Part shown: piece after piece, positions 1-8,168 of the stretch
Numbering within the stretch: the stretch's first letter is position 1
Layout: each line of letters begins with the position of its first letter
Assembly (NCBI GenBank): GCA_002840735.1
Contig: PHBY01000005.1
Location: 124,001-188,000 of the forward strand
Source of the DNA: Chloroflexi bacterium HGW-Chloroflexi-2
GTDB taxonomy: Bacteria > Chloroflexota > Anaerolineae > Anaerolineales > Anaerolineaceae
Length of the DNA stretch: 64,000 bases
Reading direction: 5' to 3'
Position numbers and translations under genes: made by a program
Notes under the pieces: generated by a model
What the model was told of the DNA's origin: nothing
The model's database searches: none
What the model saw: only the letters and a program-made list of their open reading frames with translations

Positions 1-54
1 CATTCACGAATTATAGTAGATTTTGGTTACATTCCAAAGGAGAAGTAGAATTTA

Positions 55-87
55 GCTGATGGCTGATGGCTGATGGCTGATGGCTGG
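55..87. repeat. 7-bp tandem repeat
   Basis: Four exact head-to-tail copies of GCTGATG (55-82) are followed by a partial fifth copy. The array sits just beyond the pheT terminator in a stretch with no convincing gene. It looks like a simple-sequence array prone to slippage. No function is assigned. Confidence 0.85.
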
Positions 88-128
88 TAGCCAAAGGTAA
101 TGTTCAAAACGAATTGAAGAGTAAACAA

Positions 129-168
129 TAAAAAAGACCCAGAGGGGGAATTTTTACCTCTGGGTCTT
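129..168 (-). terminator. Intrinsic terminator of pheST
   Basis: A 12-bp perfect inverted repeat (134-145 with 157-168, AAGACCCAGAGG on the plus strand) is followed on the minus strand by a run of U. It lies about 20 bp past the pheT stop codon, the expected place for the end of the pheS-pheT transcript. Confidence 0.88.
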
Positions 169-186
169 GATAAAACATAACAGTGC

Positions 187-2724
187 CTAATTATCGCGTA
201 GGACGGCACCGATTTCACGTTCTAAACGCCGCACGATTTTATTGCGTAAGGCGGTGGATTCAGCTGATTCGATGGTGTGATTAAGCGCCTGGTAGGTCAG
301 GCTGTAGGCCAGGCTTTTCTTGCCAGCACCTATTCTGTCACCACGATATACATCAAAGAGCCTTACATCGGCCAGCAGTTTTCCACCCGTCTGTCGGATG
401 AGTGCTTCCACCTTATCGGCTGGGATTGTCTCTTCCACGATTAAGGCGATGTCCTCTAATACTGGTGGGAAAACCGAAACAGGGGAAGTTTCAAAGCGTA
501 AGGGAATTAATGGTAACAACGCTTCCAGGTCAATTTCTGCAATGTAAACCGCCGGGGTAAGGAAGTCATAATTCTGTTTGACGCGTGGGTGAATCTCACC
601 AAACACCCCGATCATGGTATTATTGACTGAGATTTGTGCACATTTGCCTGGGTGTAGCGAGGGGTGTTTGGCCGGTTGGAAGCTCACATCCTGTAAGTGA
701 ATTTTCTGTAGCATGGCATCCAGCACACCTTTAAGATCAAAGAAATCCAAATTTCCTGATGTTTGTAAATCCCAGCTAGGATTGCTGCGTTTTCCACTCA
801 TTCCTATTACCAGTTTGCGAGGTTCCATGGGAAGGCTGTTCTTTTGTTCATAAATGAACTCCGCGCCAATCTCAAAGAAAGCCAGGTGTTCACGAATACG
901 AGCATTTTTTTCGAGAATTTCTAAAACCGAAGCCAAAAGACTTTGACGCATGACGGATCGTTCCGGGGCAATGGGATTGAGTAAGCGTACGTAGTTTTCG
1001 GGGTCAAGAGATTGACCCTGAAGATAGGCGCGTGTTTCCCTTTCAATGGATGTCAGACGGTAGGTGATGACCTCCTGCAGTCCCAGACCAGCCAGGATGT
1101 CCTTGATTTTCTCTTCATTGGCCAACTCAAGGTTGTTACGTTGCGGGGGTAATTCATCTGCCAGATTGGTCTCCGGGATGTTGTTGTAGCTGTATATACG
1201 CGCGATTTCTTCCATCAGGTCGGCTTTGCCAATCACACCTTCACCAATATCCAGGCGATGGGGAGGGGTTTGTGCCTGAACTATATCACCATCGACCTTG
1301 CAAACGAATTCAAGCCGGGTCAGGATCACGGCGATTTGTTGCGCCGGGATGGTTACACCCAATTTTCGTTCAACATCCTGTACACTGATGCTTACCAATG
1401 GATCAAACGGTGGTTGTGGATAATTATCGACCAATTCCTGAGCGATGGTTCCGCCACTCCAGGCAGCCATGCGTTCCAGACCCAGATCAACAGCCCAGGA
1501 GGCTAAAGCCGGGTGGACGCCGCGACCAAAGCGGTAACCCGCTTCAGAGTTGAGGTGCAGCCTGGATGATGTACGGCGAACATTGATAAAATTCCAGCTG
1601 GCGCCTTCCAGTAACACATTTCGGGTAGTCTCGGTGACTTCGCTCTCTAAACCGCCCATAATCCCTGCCAGTGAAAGAGGACCTGCGGTATCACATACCA
1701 GAATGGTATGCTGATCCAATGATCGTTCCACATCATCGAGGGTGGTCAGGGTTTCACCAGGGTCAGCAGCACGGGTGATAATGGTGGGGGCTTTTCCACC
1801 AGCCCGTTGGACGAGCACATCGTAATCGAAGGCATGCAAAGGTTCACCGGTCTCGAGCATAACATAATTGGTCGCATCCACGATCGAATTAATCGGTCGC
1901 ATCCCCGCCAGACGTAAGCGTCTTTGCACCCAATAGGGACTGGGTTTTGGCTCTAAACCCTGCACCAAACCTAAAACAAAGCGAGGATTGAGATTGGGGT
2001 CATTAATTTCAATAGCCGCCAGATCATCAATCCTGGGACCGGTTGAGGTGGCTTTACGACTGGGAATTTTCAAAGGCTTTCCTGTTACCGCTGAAAGCTC
2101 ACGGGCAACTCCGACCATGCTGGCATCGCGGATCATATTGGGCAGGATGGACACCTCAAAGACTGCATCACCCATGTAATCAACCAATGCGGTGCCGGTC
2201 GGGGCATCCGGATCCAGGATGATAACTCCTTCGTGCTCATCCGAAATGCCCAGTTCTTTTTCAGAACAAACCATGGAGAATGATTCCACCCCACGGATTT
2301 TGGTGCGTTTTAATTTGGACAGTTCATAACCGGGCTTGTGACCATCATACAGGATGGCCCCTTCGCGCGCATAAGCCACTTTGAGGGGCTGTTCCAGTGT
2401 GCCCATTCCTTTATAAGGGAAGAGATTCGGTGCTCCGGTGAGGACGACCCATTCCTGAGATCCATCATACAGGCGGCACAGCGTCAGGCGGTCTGCATCC
2501 GGGTGAGGCATGACCTCGTTGATTTGGGCAACAATAAATTTCTCAGGATCCCAGGCGAGTCCTGTGAACTTGAATTCCTGACGGCCGGAGTTTTCGGGAA
2601 GGGGTAAACCAATCACGCTGATCTCTTCGACCTCAAGACCCACCATAGTCAATGTGCGCGCTAATTCCTCCAGAGAGAGGTCAATATCAATATAGTCTTT
2701 AAGCCACGAAAGAGGGATTTTCAT
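187..2724 (-). CDS. pheT: Phenylalanine--tRNA ligase beta subunit
   Basis: This is the beta subunit of the cytoplasmic (alpha-beta)2 phenylalanyl-tRNA synthetase, which charges tRNA-Phe. The 845-residue protein starts MKIPLSWLKDYI, the usual PheT opening. A tRNA-binding EMAP/OB domain follows at about residues 65-170 (VAQINEVMPHPDADRL). The B3/B4 editing domain, the B5 domain, the catalytic-like core and a C-terminal FDX-ACB anticodon-binding domain (about 750-843) complete it. Length is slightly above the usual 790-810 because of a longer N-terminal part. It lies 51 bp downstream of pheS on the same strand, so both should be controlled by the upstream T-box leader. An AGGAGGATAACATC segment provides the ribosome-binding site. 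Confidence 0.97.
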   Translation of the reverse strand: MKIPLSWLKDYIDIDLSLEELARTLTMVGLEVEEISVIGLPLPENSGRQEFKFTGLAWDPEKFIVAQINEVMPHPDADRLTLCRLYDGSQEWVVLTGAPNLFPYKGMGTLEQPLKVAYAREGAILYDGHKPGYELSKLKRTKIRGVESFSMVCSEKELGISDEHEGVIILDPDAPTGTALVDYMGDAVFEVSILPNMIRDASMVGVARELSAVTGKPLKIPSRKATSTGPRIDDLAAIEINDPNLNPRFVLGLVQGLEPKPSPYWVQRRLRLAGMRPINSIVDATNYVMLETGEPLHAFDYDVLVQRAGGKAPTIITRAADPGETLTTLDDVERSLDQHTILVCDTAGPLSLAGIMGGLESEVTETTRNVLLEGASWNFINVRRTSSRLHLNSEAGYRFGRGVHPALASWAVDLGLERMAAWSGGTIAQELVDNYPQPPFDPLVSISVQDVERKLGVTIPAQQIAVILTRLEFVCKVDGDIVQAQTPPHRLDIGEGVIGKADLMEEIARIYSYNNIPETNLADELPPQRNNLELANEEKIKDILAGLGLQEVITYRLTSIERETRAYLQGQSLDPENYVRLLNPIAPERSVMRQSLLASVLEILEKNARIREHLAFFEIGAEFIYEQKNSLPMEPRKLVIGMSGKRSNPSWDLQTSGNLDFFDLKGVLDAMLQKIHLQDVSFQPAKHPSLHPGKCAQISVNNTMIGVFGEIHPRVKQNYDFLTPAVYIAEIDLEALLPLIPLRFETSPVSVFPPVLEDIALIVEETIPADKVEALIRQTGGKLLADVRLFDVYRGDRIGAGKKSLAYSLTYQALNHTIESAESTALRNKIVRRLEREIGAVLRDN

Positions 2725-2775
2725 TGATGTTATCCTCCTTGATTTTTTCTTGTTTCGATAATAGTGTTTTCATGG

Positions 2776-3819
2776 TTAGAACTGCTCCAGGAACCGGGCA
2801 TCATTACCCCAGAAATAGCGGATGTCTTCAATTTTATGCAGCAGCATGCTGATACGTTCGGGTCCCATGCCAGCCGCAAAACCGGAATAGGCCTCGGGAT
2901 CATAACCACCATTCTTCAGTACAGTTGGGTGCACGATGCCACAACCCATGATTTCCAGCCAGCCACTGCCCTTACAAACCGAACAACCTTTACCGCCACA
3001 CACGAAACATTCCACATCCATCTCAGCGCTGGGCTCGGTGAAGGGGAAATAGGAAGGGCGTAAGCGGGTACGCACATCGGCGTTGAACAGGCGTCGCACA
3101 AATCCGTTCAGGGTGCCTTTCATATCGCCAAAGGTGATATTCTTGCCAACCGCCAACACTTCCACCTGATTGAACTGAATTTCTGAGCGGGAACTGATCT
3201 GCTCATAACGGTAACACATACCGGGTAGAATGACCCGAATGGGGTTGGGTGCCTGCTCACGCATGACCCGAATCTGACCGGGTGAAGTGTGCGTGCGCAG
3301 AACCACACCTGGCTGGTCAATGTGGAATGTATCCCACATATCGCGGGCGGGGTGATGCGCCGGGATATTCAGTAATTCAAAATTGTATTCATCGCTTTCG
3401 ACATCTCGCGAACGGTAAACCTGAAAACCCATCTCGGCAAATATGGCGAAAATCCGGCGCAAAACTAACGTTTGGGGATGCAATCCACCAGTTAATGGTT
3501 GCCTGCCGGGTAAGGTGACATCCACTCGGTCATCGGCGATTTTGCGGGTGAGGGCAGCTTCGGTGACGATTCTGGCACGATCTTCCAGGGCGGCTTCTAA
3601 AGCCTGTTTGACCTGATTGGCAACCTGACCAACCAATGGCCGGAATTCTTTGGGTTGTTGGCCAATGCTGCTGAACGCCGACATGACGGAGGATGATTTA
3701 CCCAGATATTCACGCTTCCAGGCTTGTAAAGGTTCTTCATCCTGGATTTCTGCCAGCAAGGCTAACGCTTTTTGCTGTGTGTGTTCCAGTTCTGCAAGGA
3801 TTGTTGGTTTTTCTGACAT
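2776..3819 (-). CDS. pheS: Phenylalanine--tRNA ligase alpha subunit
   Basis: This is the catalytic alpha subunit of phenylalanyl-tRNA synthetase, 347 residues, the normal length. The N-terminal coiled-coil tRNA-binding arm (about 1-90) is followed by the class II aminoacylation core. HPARDMWDTF, RTHTSPGQIR, RYEQIS and the C-terminal FAAGMGPERISML motif 3 are visible. Cysteines in the segment CFVCGGKGCSVCKGSGW (about 270-287) match the Cys-rich loop seen in many bacterial PheS proteins. An AGGAGGTTAA ribosome-binding site precedes the ATG. It is first in the pheS-pheT operon, just behind the T-box terminator. Confidence 0.97.
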   Translation of the reverse strand: MSEKPTILAELEHTQQKALALLAEIQDEEPLQAWKREYLGKSSSVMSAFSSIGQQPKEFRPLVGQVANQVKQALEAALEDRARIVTEAALTRKIADDRVDVTLPGRQPLTGGLHPQTLVLRRIFAIFAEMGFQVYRSRDVESDEYNFELLNIPAHHPARDMWDTFHIDQPGVVLRTHTSPGQIRVMREQAPNPIRVILPGMCYRYEQISSRSEIQFNQVEVLAVGKNITFGDMKGTLNGFVRRLFNADVRTRLRPSYFPFTEPSAEMDVECFVCGGKGCSVCKGSGWLEIMGCGIVHPTVLKNGGYDPEAYSGFAAGMGPERISMLLHKIEDIRYFWGNDARFLEQF

Positions 3820-3831
3820 TTAACCTCCTGT

Positions 3832-4115
3832 AAAAAATAAACCCGCCCCTGATTAAGGGACGGGTGAAATCTACCCGTGGTACCACCCACATTCACCATT
3901 TCTGGTGCACTCTTCCCCGACGGCTACAATTGTGATCGTGCGATCAGGTTGCCTGTTAACGGTGGCTGTCCGGCTCTGACTAATGGTTCATTTGAACGTT
4001 CACCTGAGCAGCTCGGGAGGGAACTTCCTGCGGTTTCCATTGAGCGAGGGTCTCAGTCTATGCCCTGGCTTTCCTGTCAACTTTCACCGTATTACTTTCC
4101 TCCGTCATGGCTGAT
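3832..4115 (-). promoter_or_regulatory. T-box riboswitch leader of pheST
   Basis: On the minus strand the segment 3874-3888 reads GGGTGGTACCACGGG, the hallmark T-box sequence that pairs with the uncharged tRNA acceptor end. It is followed by a GC-rich hairpin (3841-3865) and a U-rich tail (3832-3840), the competing terminator. Upstream, GGAGG near 4100 can pair with CCTCC near 4017, making the long stem I. A UUC triplet (minus strand, 4023-4021) lies near the base of its 3' side and is the candidate Phe specifier. T-box leaders raise transcription when the cognate tRNA is uncharged. Identity as a T-box is very secure; the exact specifier position is an inference. Confidence 0.93.
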
Positions 4116-4140
4116 AACGGGTTTTTCACTTGTACACATA

Positions 4141-4168
4141 ATTATGCCCAAAAGAAAAGGCTTGTCAA
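4141..4168 (-). promoter_or_regulatory. Sigma-70-type promoter for the T-box/pheST transcript
   Basis: On the minus strand, TTGACA (4168-4163) and CATAAT (4146-4141) are separated by 16 bp. The element sits about 25-35 bp ahead of the start of T-box stem I. The -35 box is perfect and the -10 box matches at five of six positions. Confidence 0.8.
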
Positions 4169-4213
4169 GACCCAATTCAAATTGAGAATGAGGTTCCTGA
4201 CTCTAAAAGAAAA

Positions 4214-4951
4214 TTAATCCAGAATCAAACGGGTGCGCTGAAAGCGCTTTATTGCCAACCAGATAAGACCAATATTTACCACAAGGAGCAGGACAATTCC
4301 AATGGTTGCCAGTTGACTCAAATTGACGCTACTGAGAAATTGATTTATCTGCATCTTAAAACCTTCCGGCGCTAAATTGATGATAAACATGGGGACAAAC
4401 CAGAAGGCTAACATCACCAGACTTAGTTTCTGATAAGCTGATCGGGCAGTGGGGGCATTCAATGACACTAAAACACCGAGACTGCTCATCAGGGTACCCA
4501 AAACGAGCGGTAGGAGCAATAAAATCAAGAACAGACTGAGTGTGTAAAATTGGAATCCTCCTGAGGGATCAGATACGTTCACGGTTACTACAGCCAGCAG
4601 GTTGCTGATCACCGATATAGACCATCCATAAATGACTGCCGCAGCAATTTTGCCAAACAGTATGGAGCGATCTGATAAGCGGCTTGCTAACAAAGTTTCC
4701 AATGTGTTTCGTTCGCGTTCTCCCGCGATGGAATCGGTTACCATACTGATCATCAAAAACACCGGAAACCAGGACCACACCAATGGAACAATGGGTTCTG
4801 AAAGCCAAAGACGGCCGGATTGCATGGGCATAAACACCCCAATTAACCCAACGACGATTCCGAGATATATCAGGCTCGATTTGCGACTACCACGAGCTGT
4901 TAAAATTTCTCTTAAATCCTTTTGTATGATGGTGATAATGTCACTGAACAT
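4214..4951 (-). CDS. ABC-2 type transporter permease
   Basis: This is a 245-residue integral membrane subunit of an ABC exporter. After a short cytoplasmic N-terminus (IIQKDLREILTARGSRKS) about six hydrophobic segments follow. The conserved ABC-2 element SIAGERERNTLETLLASRLSDRSI occurs at about residues 72-95, typical of permeases paired with daunorubicin/Nat-type ATPases. Its start overlaps the end of the upstream ATPase gene by 11 bp, so translation is probably coupled and the two should form one complex. The substrate cannot be told from sequence. It is the last gene of a four-gene operon. Confidence 0.88.
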   Translation of the reverse strand: MFSDIITIIQKDLREILTARGSRKSSLIYLGIVVGLIGVFMPMQSGRLWLSEPIVPLVWSWFPVFLMISMVTDSIAGERERNTLETLLASRLSDRSILFGKIAAAVIYGWSISVISNLLAVVTVNVSDPSGGFQFYTLSLFLILLLLPLVLGTLMSSLGVLVSLNAPTARSAYQKLSLVMLAFWFVPMFIINLAPEGFKMQINQFLSSVNLSQLATIGIVLLLVVNIGLIWLAIKRFQRTRLILD

Positions 4952-5876
4952 TTTCTTCCTCCATTAAAGTCAAGAACACATCTTCAAGGCTTGATTTGCC
5001 TTTGCGAATTTCTTCTATATGGATGCTATGCTCAACCAGCAACGGTATTAAAGAACTTGAGTCAACACCAGTCTCAAATTGAATGCGGACATGCTGATCC
5101 TGTTGGCGGACGGATGTGATTTTTGGATGTTGTTCCAACTTCCTCATCACTTCTGGGCTAAAGCCGCTGCCCACCACATCAATATAACCATTACCATTAC
5201 GCAGGCGCAACTCATCCGGCGAACCGATCACTAATAATTTTCCTTCACGAATGACGCCAACTCGATCACATAATTTTTCGGCTTCATTCAGGTTGTGGGT
5301 GGTTAAAAAGACGGTGACTCCGGATTGACGCACCAGATTCTGCAAATCTTCACGGAAGGCACTGGCTGCTACGGGGTCCAATCCCGCGGTGGGCTCGTCC
5401 AGAAAAATAACCTTTGGTCGATGCAGCATGGCGCGCGCTACAGCTAATTTTTGCTTCATGCCGCGGCTCCAGCCTTTGACGGTCTCATTTTTGCGATCCC
5501 AGAGACCCATATTGGAAAGCAATTCTTTGATGCGTGTATTGCGCTCGGAAGATGATAAACGAAAAACGCGGGCATAAAATTCCAGATTTTCAGCGGCTGT
5601 CAGTCTTTCATATAAACCGGTATGTTCCAATAAAGCACCGCAGTTTTGACGAACCAGATCGCCCTGAGAAATAGGGTCATATCCCAACACAGATGATTTT
5701 CCCTGGGTAGGTTCTAATAATCCCAACAACAGGCGAATGGTGGTGGTTTTGCCGGATCCATTGGGTCCTAAAAAGCCAAATAATGATCCGCTTTCTACCT
5801 CGAATGTGATTTGATCGACAGCGCGCACTGTTCCGAAATCTCGGATTAAGTGGGTGGTTTGAATGGCGATACTCAT
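4941..5876 (-). CDS. ABC transporter ATP-binding protein (ABC-2 exporter)
   Basis: This is a 311-residue ATPase with Walker A GPNGSGKTTT (about 39-48), ABC signature WSRGMKQKLAVARAM (about 137-151) and Walker B KVIFLDEPTAGLDP (about 156-169). The H-loop follows in LTTHNLNEAEKL. The last 80 residues form the extra domain common in ABC-2 drug/lantibiotic-type exporters. An AAGGAG ribosome-binding site precedes the ATG. It lies between a winged-helix regulator gene and the permease gene, which it overlaps. It would energise export through that permease; the substrate is unknown. Confidence 0.93.
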   Translation of the reverse strand: MSIAIQTTHLIRDFGTVRAVDQITFEVESGSLFGFLGPNGSGKTTTIRLLLGLLEPTQGKSSVLGYDPISQGDLVRQNCGALLEHTGLYERLTAAENLEFYARVFRLSSSERNTRIKELLSNMGLWDRKNETVKGWSRGMKQKLAVARAMLHRPKVIFLDEPTAGLDPVAASAFREDLQNLVRQSGVTVFLTTHNLNEAEKLCDRVGVIREGKLLVIGSPDELRLRNGNGYIDVVGSGFSPEVMRKLEQHPKITSVRQQDQHVRIQFETGVDSSSLIPLLVEHSIHIEEIRKGKSSLEDVFLTLMEEENVQ

Positions 5877-5912
5877 ACTGATAAACTCCTTATTTGAGTG
5901 AAATGACTTGAT

Positions 5913-6215
5913 TTATGTTCGTTTGAGAAATTGATTAATTTGTTTGCGGTATTTTTCAAATGCCTCCTGGCCGGATGGTGTTAATGAACATAATGTTTGG
6001 GGTATTTTTCCGCGAAACGATTTTTCTATATTCACATAACCAGCTGCTTCCAATTTAGTGAGGTGGGTGGATAAATTTCCGCGGGTCAATCCGGTCTCAT
6101 TTAATAGAAACAGGAAATCTGCTTTTTCTGCCGTGTATAAAATGGTAACAATCAGGAGGCGAGCAGGTTCATGGATGATGCGGTCAACCTCCAGAATCGG
6201 TTGATTGTCTTTCAT
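5913..6215 (-). CDS. Winged-helix transcriptional regulator (MarR/ArsR-like fold)
   Basis: This is a 100-residue DNA-binding protein. The start is ATG at 6215 because it overlaps the preceding stop as ATGA and has GGAGG just upstream; a longer reading upstream is not needed. The helix-turn-helix lies in LLNETGLTRGNLSTHLTKLEAAGYV (about residues 31-55), with a wing at YVNIEKSFRGKIPQTLCSLTPSG. This pattern is typical of small regulators encoded with ABC-2 exporters. It probably controls its own operon, perhaps through the palindromes at 6859-6887. The ligand is unknown. Confidence 0.85.
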   Translation of the reverse strand: MKDNQPILEVDRIIHEPARLLIVTILYTAEKADFLFLLNETGLTRGNLSTHLTKLEAAGYVNIEKSFRGKIPQTLCSLTPSGQEAFEKYRKQINQFLKRT

Positions 6216-6847
6216 AATTCCTCCACAAGAGGTTGAGTTTTGCGCAGGTACAGGATCAACGTGATGATGCCAGATATGATCCAGATCAGGCCCGTTCCAC
6301 TGAATAATAAAGTGTAGGGGAGTGGACCCGAGAAATTCAAATAGGATAGGAAAGCACCGCAGCCCAACATGACCAGTCCAATCCAATAAAAACGTTGCAC
6401 TGCGGTATGGTACCCGATATAAATGGAGACCATTGCCAAAAAAATACTGGAAAGAAAGGGCAGGAAGCGCTCTGATAAAGCGCTGGATATAATTGTTACA
6501 AGCGCACCTACGACAGCTGCAATCAAACCAACGTAGAGGATTCGATGAAAACGTCGCTTTTTTACAGGTTTGCGAAATACAAGATAACCAGTGCGAGGAT
6601 AGGTAACTCGATCTTTAATCCTTGGTAGTATCTTACGGGCTAACCATGATCCGACAATCATTACAACTGGCTGTGCCAGGGTTAATAAAACTAACTTATA
6701 AGCCGTGTTTTCCATTTGCGCCACGAACCAATAGGTTAGGCCGGCAAAGAATATGATCAATCCGACTGCAATTTCTGACAATCCATCTACATACCAATAT
6801 TTTCTGGTGTTACGAATAATGTTTTCAATTTTAATTTCTTCAGACAT
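6212..6847 (-). CDS. Multi-pass membrane protein of unknown function, first gene of ABC operon
   Basis: This is a 211-residue protein that I cannot place in a named family. About four to six hydrophobic helices are visible (residues about 24-42, 48-70, 105-125, 130-148 and 170-200), separated by a basic cytoplasmic loop containing RTGYLVFRKPVKKRR. It is the first gene of the operon, with AAGGAG just before the ATG, and its stop overlaps the regulator start by 4 bp. Translational coupling suggests a joint role, for example as a membrane sensor or accessory subunit for the exporter. That role is inferred from position only. Confidence 0.7.
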   Translation of the reverse strand: MSEEIKIENIIRNTRKYWYVDGLSEIAVGLIIFFAGLTYWFVAQMENTAYKLVLLTLAQPVVMIVGSWLARKILPRIKDRVTYPRTGYLVFRKPVKKRRFHRILYVGLIAAVVGALVTIISSALSERFLPFLSSIFLAMVSIYIGYHTAVQRFYWIGLVMLGCGAFLSYLNFSGPLPYTLLFSGTGLIWIISGIITLILYLRKTQPLVEEL

Positions 6848-6858
6848 TTGATCTCCTT

Positions 6859-6887
6859 ACAAACCGGTTTGTAATACAAACTTGTTT
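6859..6887 (-). promoter_or_regulatory. Tandem palindromic operator candidate upstream of ABC operon
   Basis: A perfect 14-bp palindrome ACAAACCGGTTTGT (6859-6872) is followed 17 bp later by a related, less perfect copy ACAAACTTGTTT (6876-6887). The pair lies between the probable promoter region and the ribosome-binding site of the first operon gene. That is the expected place for a repressor to bind. The winged-helix protein encoded as the second gene is the natural candidate. Confidence 0.6.
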
Positions 6888-6973
6888 ATGAATATTTTAC
6901 ATCTAATCCAGCAACTGTCAAGAGGAAATTCGATCCATTAATCCAAAAACTGGTCATTTGGACAGGGAAATCA

Positions 6974-7003
6974 ATAAAAAAACCTACTGGTAAAAGTAGG
7001 TTC
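6974..7003 (-). terminator. Intrinsic terminator of the SNF2/SWIM operon
   Basis: AACCTACT...AGTAGGTT (6981-7002) forms a hairpin. On the minus strand it is followed by a run of U (6974-6980). It lies about 40 bp beyond the stop codon of the SWIM protein gene. Some U also follow on the plus strand, but no plus-strand gene precedes it. Confidence 0.82.
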
Positions 7004-7040
7004 TTTTTAAGTTCAAAGAAAGATGAGATTCAATTTTATC

Positions 7041-8159
7041 CTAGTCCCCATCACCATTGCCGTTGGTGGGTGTTCCGGACGTATCAGCATACGCAATCAT
7101 GATGGCGAATTGACTGATCAGGTCATAAGATTCTTCCAGCTGACCTTGCAGGGTTAACTGAGAAGAAAATTCCGGTTCTCCCAGACGTTTGAGCAATGGT
7201 TGTGGAATGTTGGGCATGCGCACCTGGACGTTGACCTGGGTCAGATCCTGTTGAACTTCCCAGAAGCGTTCGAGTGTCTCCGGAAAACGGGGTGCTTCAG
7301 GGGTGGTGACCCTTGTAAGCGGTTCGTTATAGTCTATAGAAAGATCTGCTTCGGCGCCACGACGCTGTCTCAATGCTTCCAGAATTTGATCCTGGGTGCG
7401 ACCACGCATACGGAAAATCAGGAATGGATCTTCATCAAAACGGTCCCCGAGAATGTAATACGTAGCAGCAACATGCTTGCAAGGTGTGATTTTATCCGGG
7501 CAGGTGCAGCGGGTCTGCAAATCCATGGCATGTTCAGGGAAAAGGCTGACACCTGCCTGATTGAACACCGATTCAATATCATTTGGCATCTCACCAATCA
7601 GCAACTTTGCCATATAAATCGATTTTTCAGACAAAAGGTCCAGCACTTTTTCCCATTGTTTATTATTGAAGGGATTGAGCTGAATGGTGACACGATAAGG
7701 TTTGGGACGTGATCCCTGAACCCGTGCCAGCATACCACCCTTGATTTCTTCCAGCGAAACAATTTGCCCCAGACGGGCATAATATTGTCCTCGGGAGAGA
7801 CGAACCCCTTGCATCAGACGTTCCAGTGCTTCCAACCAGCGGCGTGCCCACCAATTTTTCGCAAATTCACCACGCTGACTGCGGGTTTGAATCCCGGTTT
7901 GGGTTGGCAATGGGTTCATGCCCCAGGGTGCGCTATTGTTGTTGTCGCGTTGATTAGGTTGATAGGGTTGATTGCGTTTGTTGTTATCTGGGCGTTTATT
8001 GGTCCTGGATTCTCCATTATTAGACTGTGCTGCCTGATTAGCATTTCGATTTTGATTTTGTTGATTTTTCGAATTGCGTTGATTGGGTCTTCGTCGCCGT
8101 TGTGATTGATTTCGATTTTGGGGTCGATTGTTATTTTGTTTGTTGTCTAATTCGTCCAT
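7041..8159 (-). CDS. SWIM zinc-finger protein with Asn/Gln/Arg-rich N-terminus
   Basis: This 372-residue protein carries a SWIM-type zinc finger, CTCPDKITPCKHVAA (CxCx(n)CxH), at about residues 213-230. SWIM fingers bind DNA or protein and are often encoded next to SNF2 ATPases. Residues 1-85 are strongly enriched in Asn, Gln and Arg (for example NQSQRRRRPNQRNSKNQQNQ) and should be disordered. A helical region WWARRWLEALERLMQ follows (about 102-116), typical of SWIM proteins of this group. The gene starts 9 bp after the SNF2 stop codon, so the two are co-transcribed and probably act together. The function of the pair is not established. Confidence 0.88.
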   Translation of the reverse strand: MDELDNKQNNNRPQNRNQSQRRRRPNQRNSKNQQNQNRNANQAAQSNNGESRTNKRPDNNKRNQPYQPNQRDNNNSAPWGMNPLPTQTGIQTRSQRGEFAKNWWARRWLEALERLMQGVRLSRGQYYARLGQIVSLEEIKGGMLARVQGSRPKPYRVTIQLNPFNNKQWEKVLDLLSEKSIYMAKLLIGEMPNDIESVFNQAGVSLFPEHAMDLQTRCTCPDKITPCKHVAATYYILGDRFDEDPFLIFRMRGRTQDQILEALRQRRGAEADLSIDYNEPLTRVTTPEAPRFPETLERFWEVQQDLTQVNVQVRMPNIPQPLLKRLGEPEFSSQLTLQGQLEESYDLISQFAIMIAYADTSGTPTNGNGDGD

Positions 8160-8168
8160 ACCAGGCTC

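Noticed and set aside
187-218. Short minus-strand frame 27-218 containing repeated SAISHQP-like residues
   Set aside because: The residues come from the 7-bp tandem repeat and the frame crosses the pheT terminator.
3877-4185. Plus-strand open frame of 102 codons
   Set aside because: It lies wholly over the T-box leader of pheST on the other strand and has no ribosome-binding site or recognisable protein.
7200-7712. Long plus-strand frame of 170 codons
   Set aside because: It is antisense to the SWIM protein gene, has no family resemblance, and fits a shadow of codon usage in the real gene.
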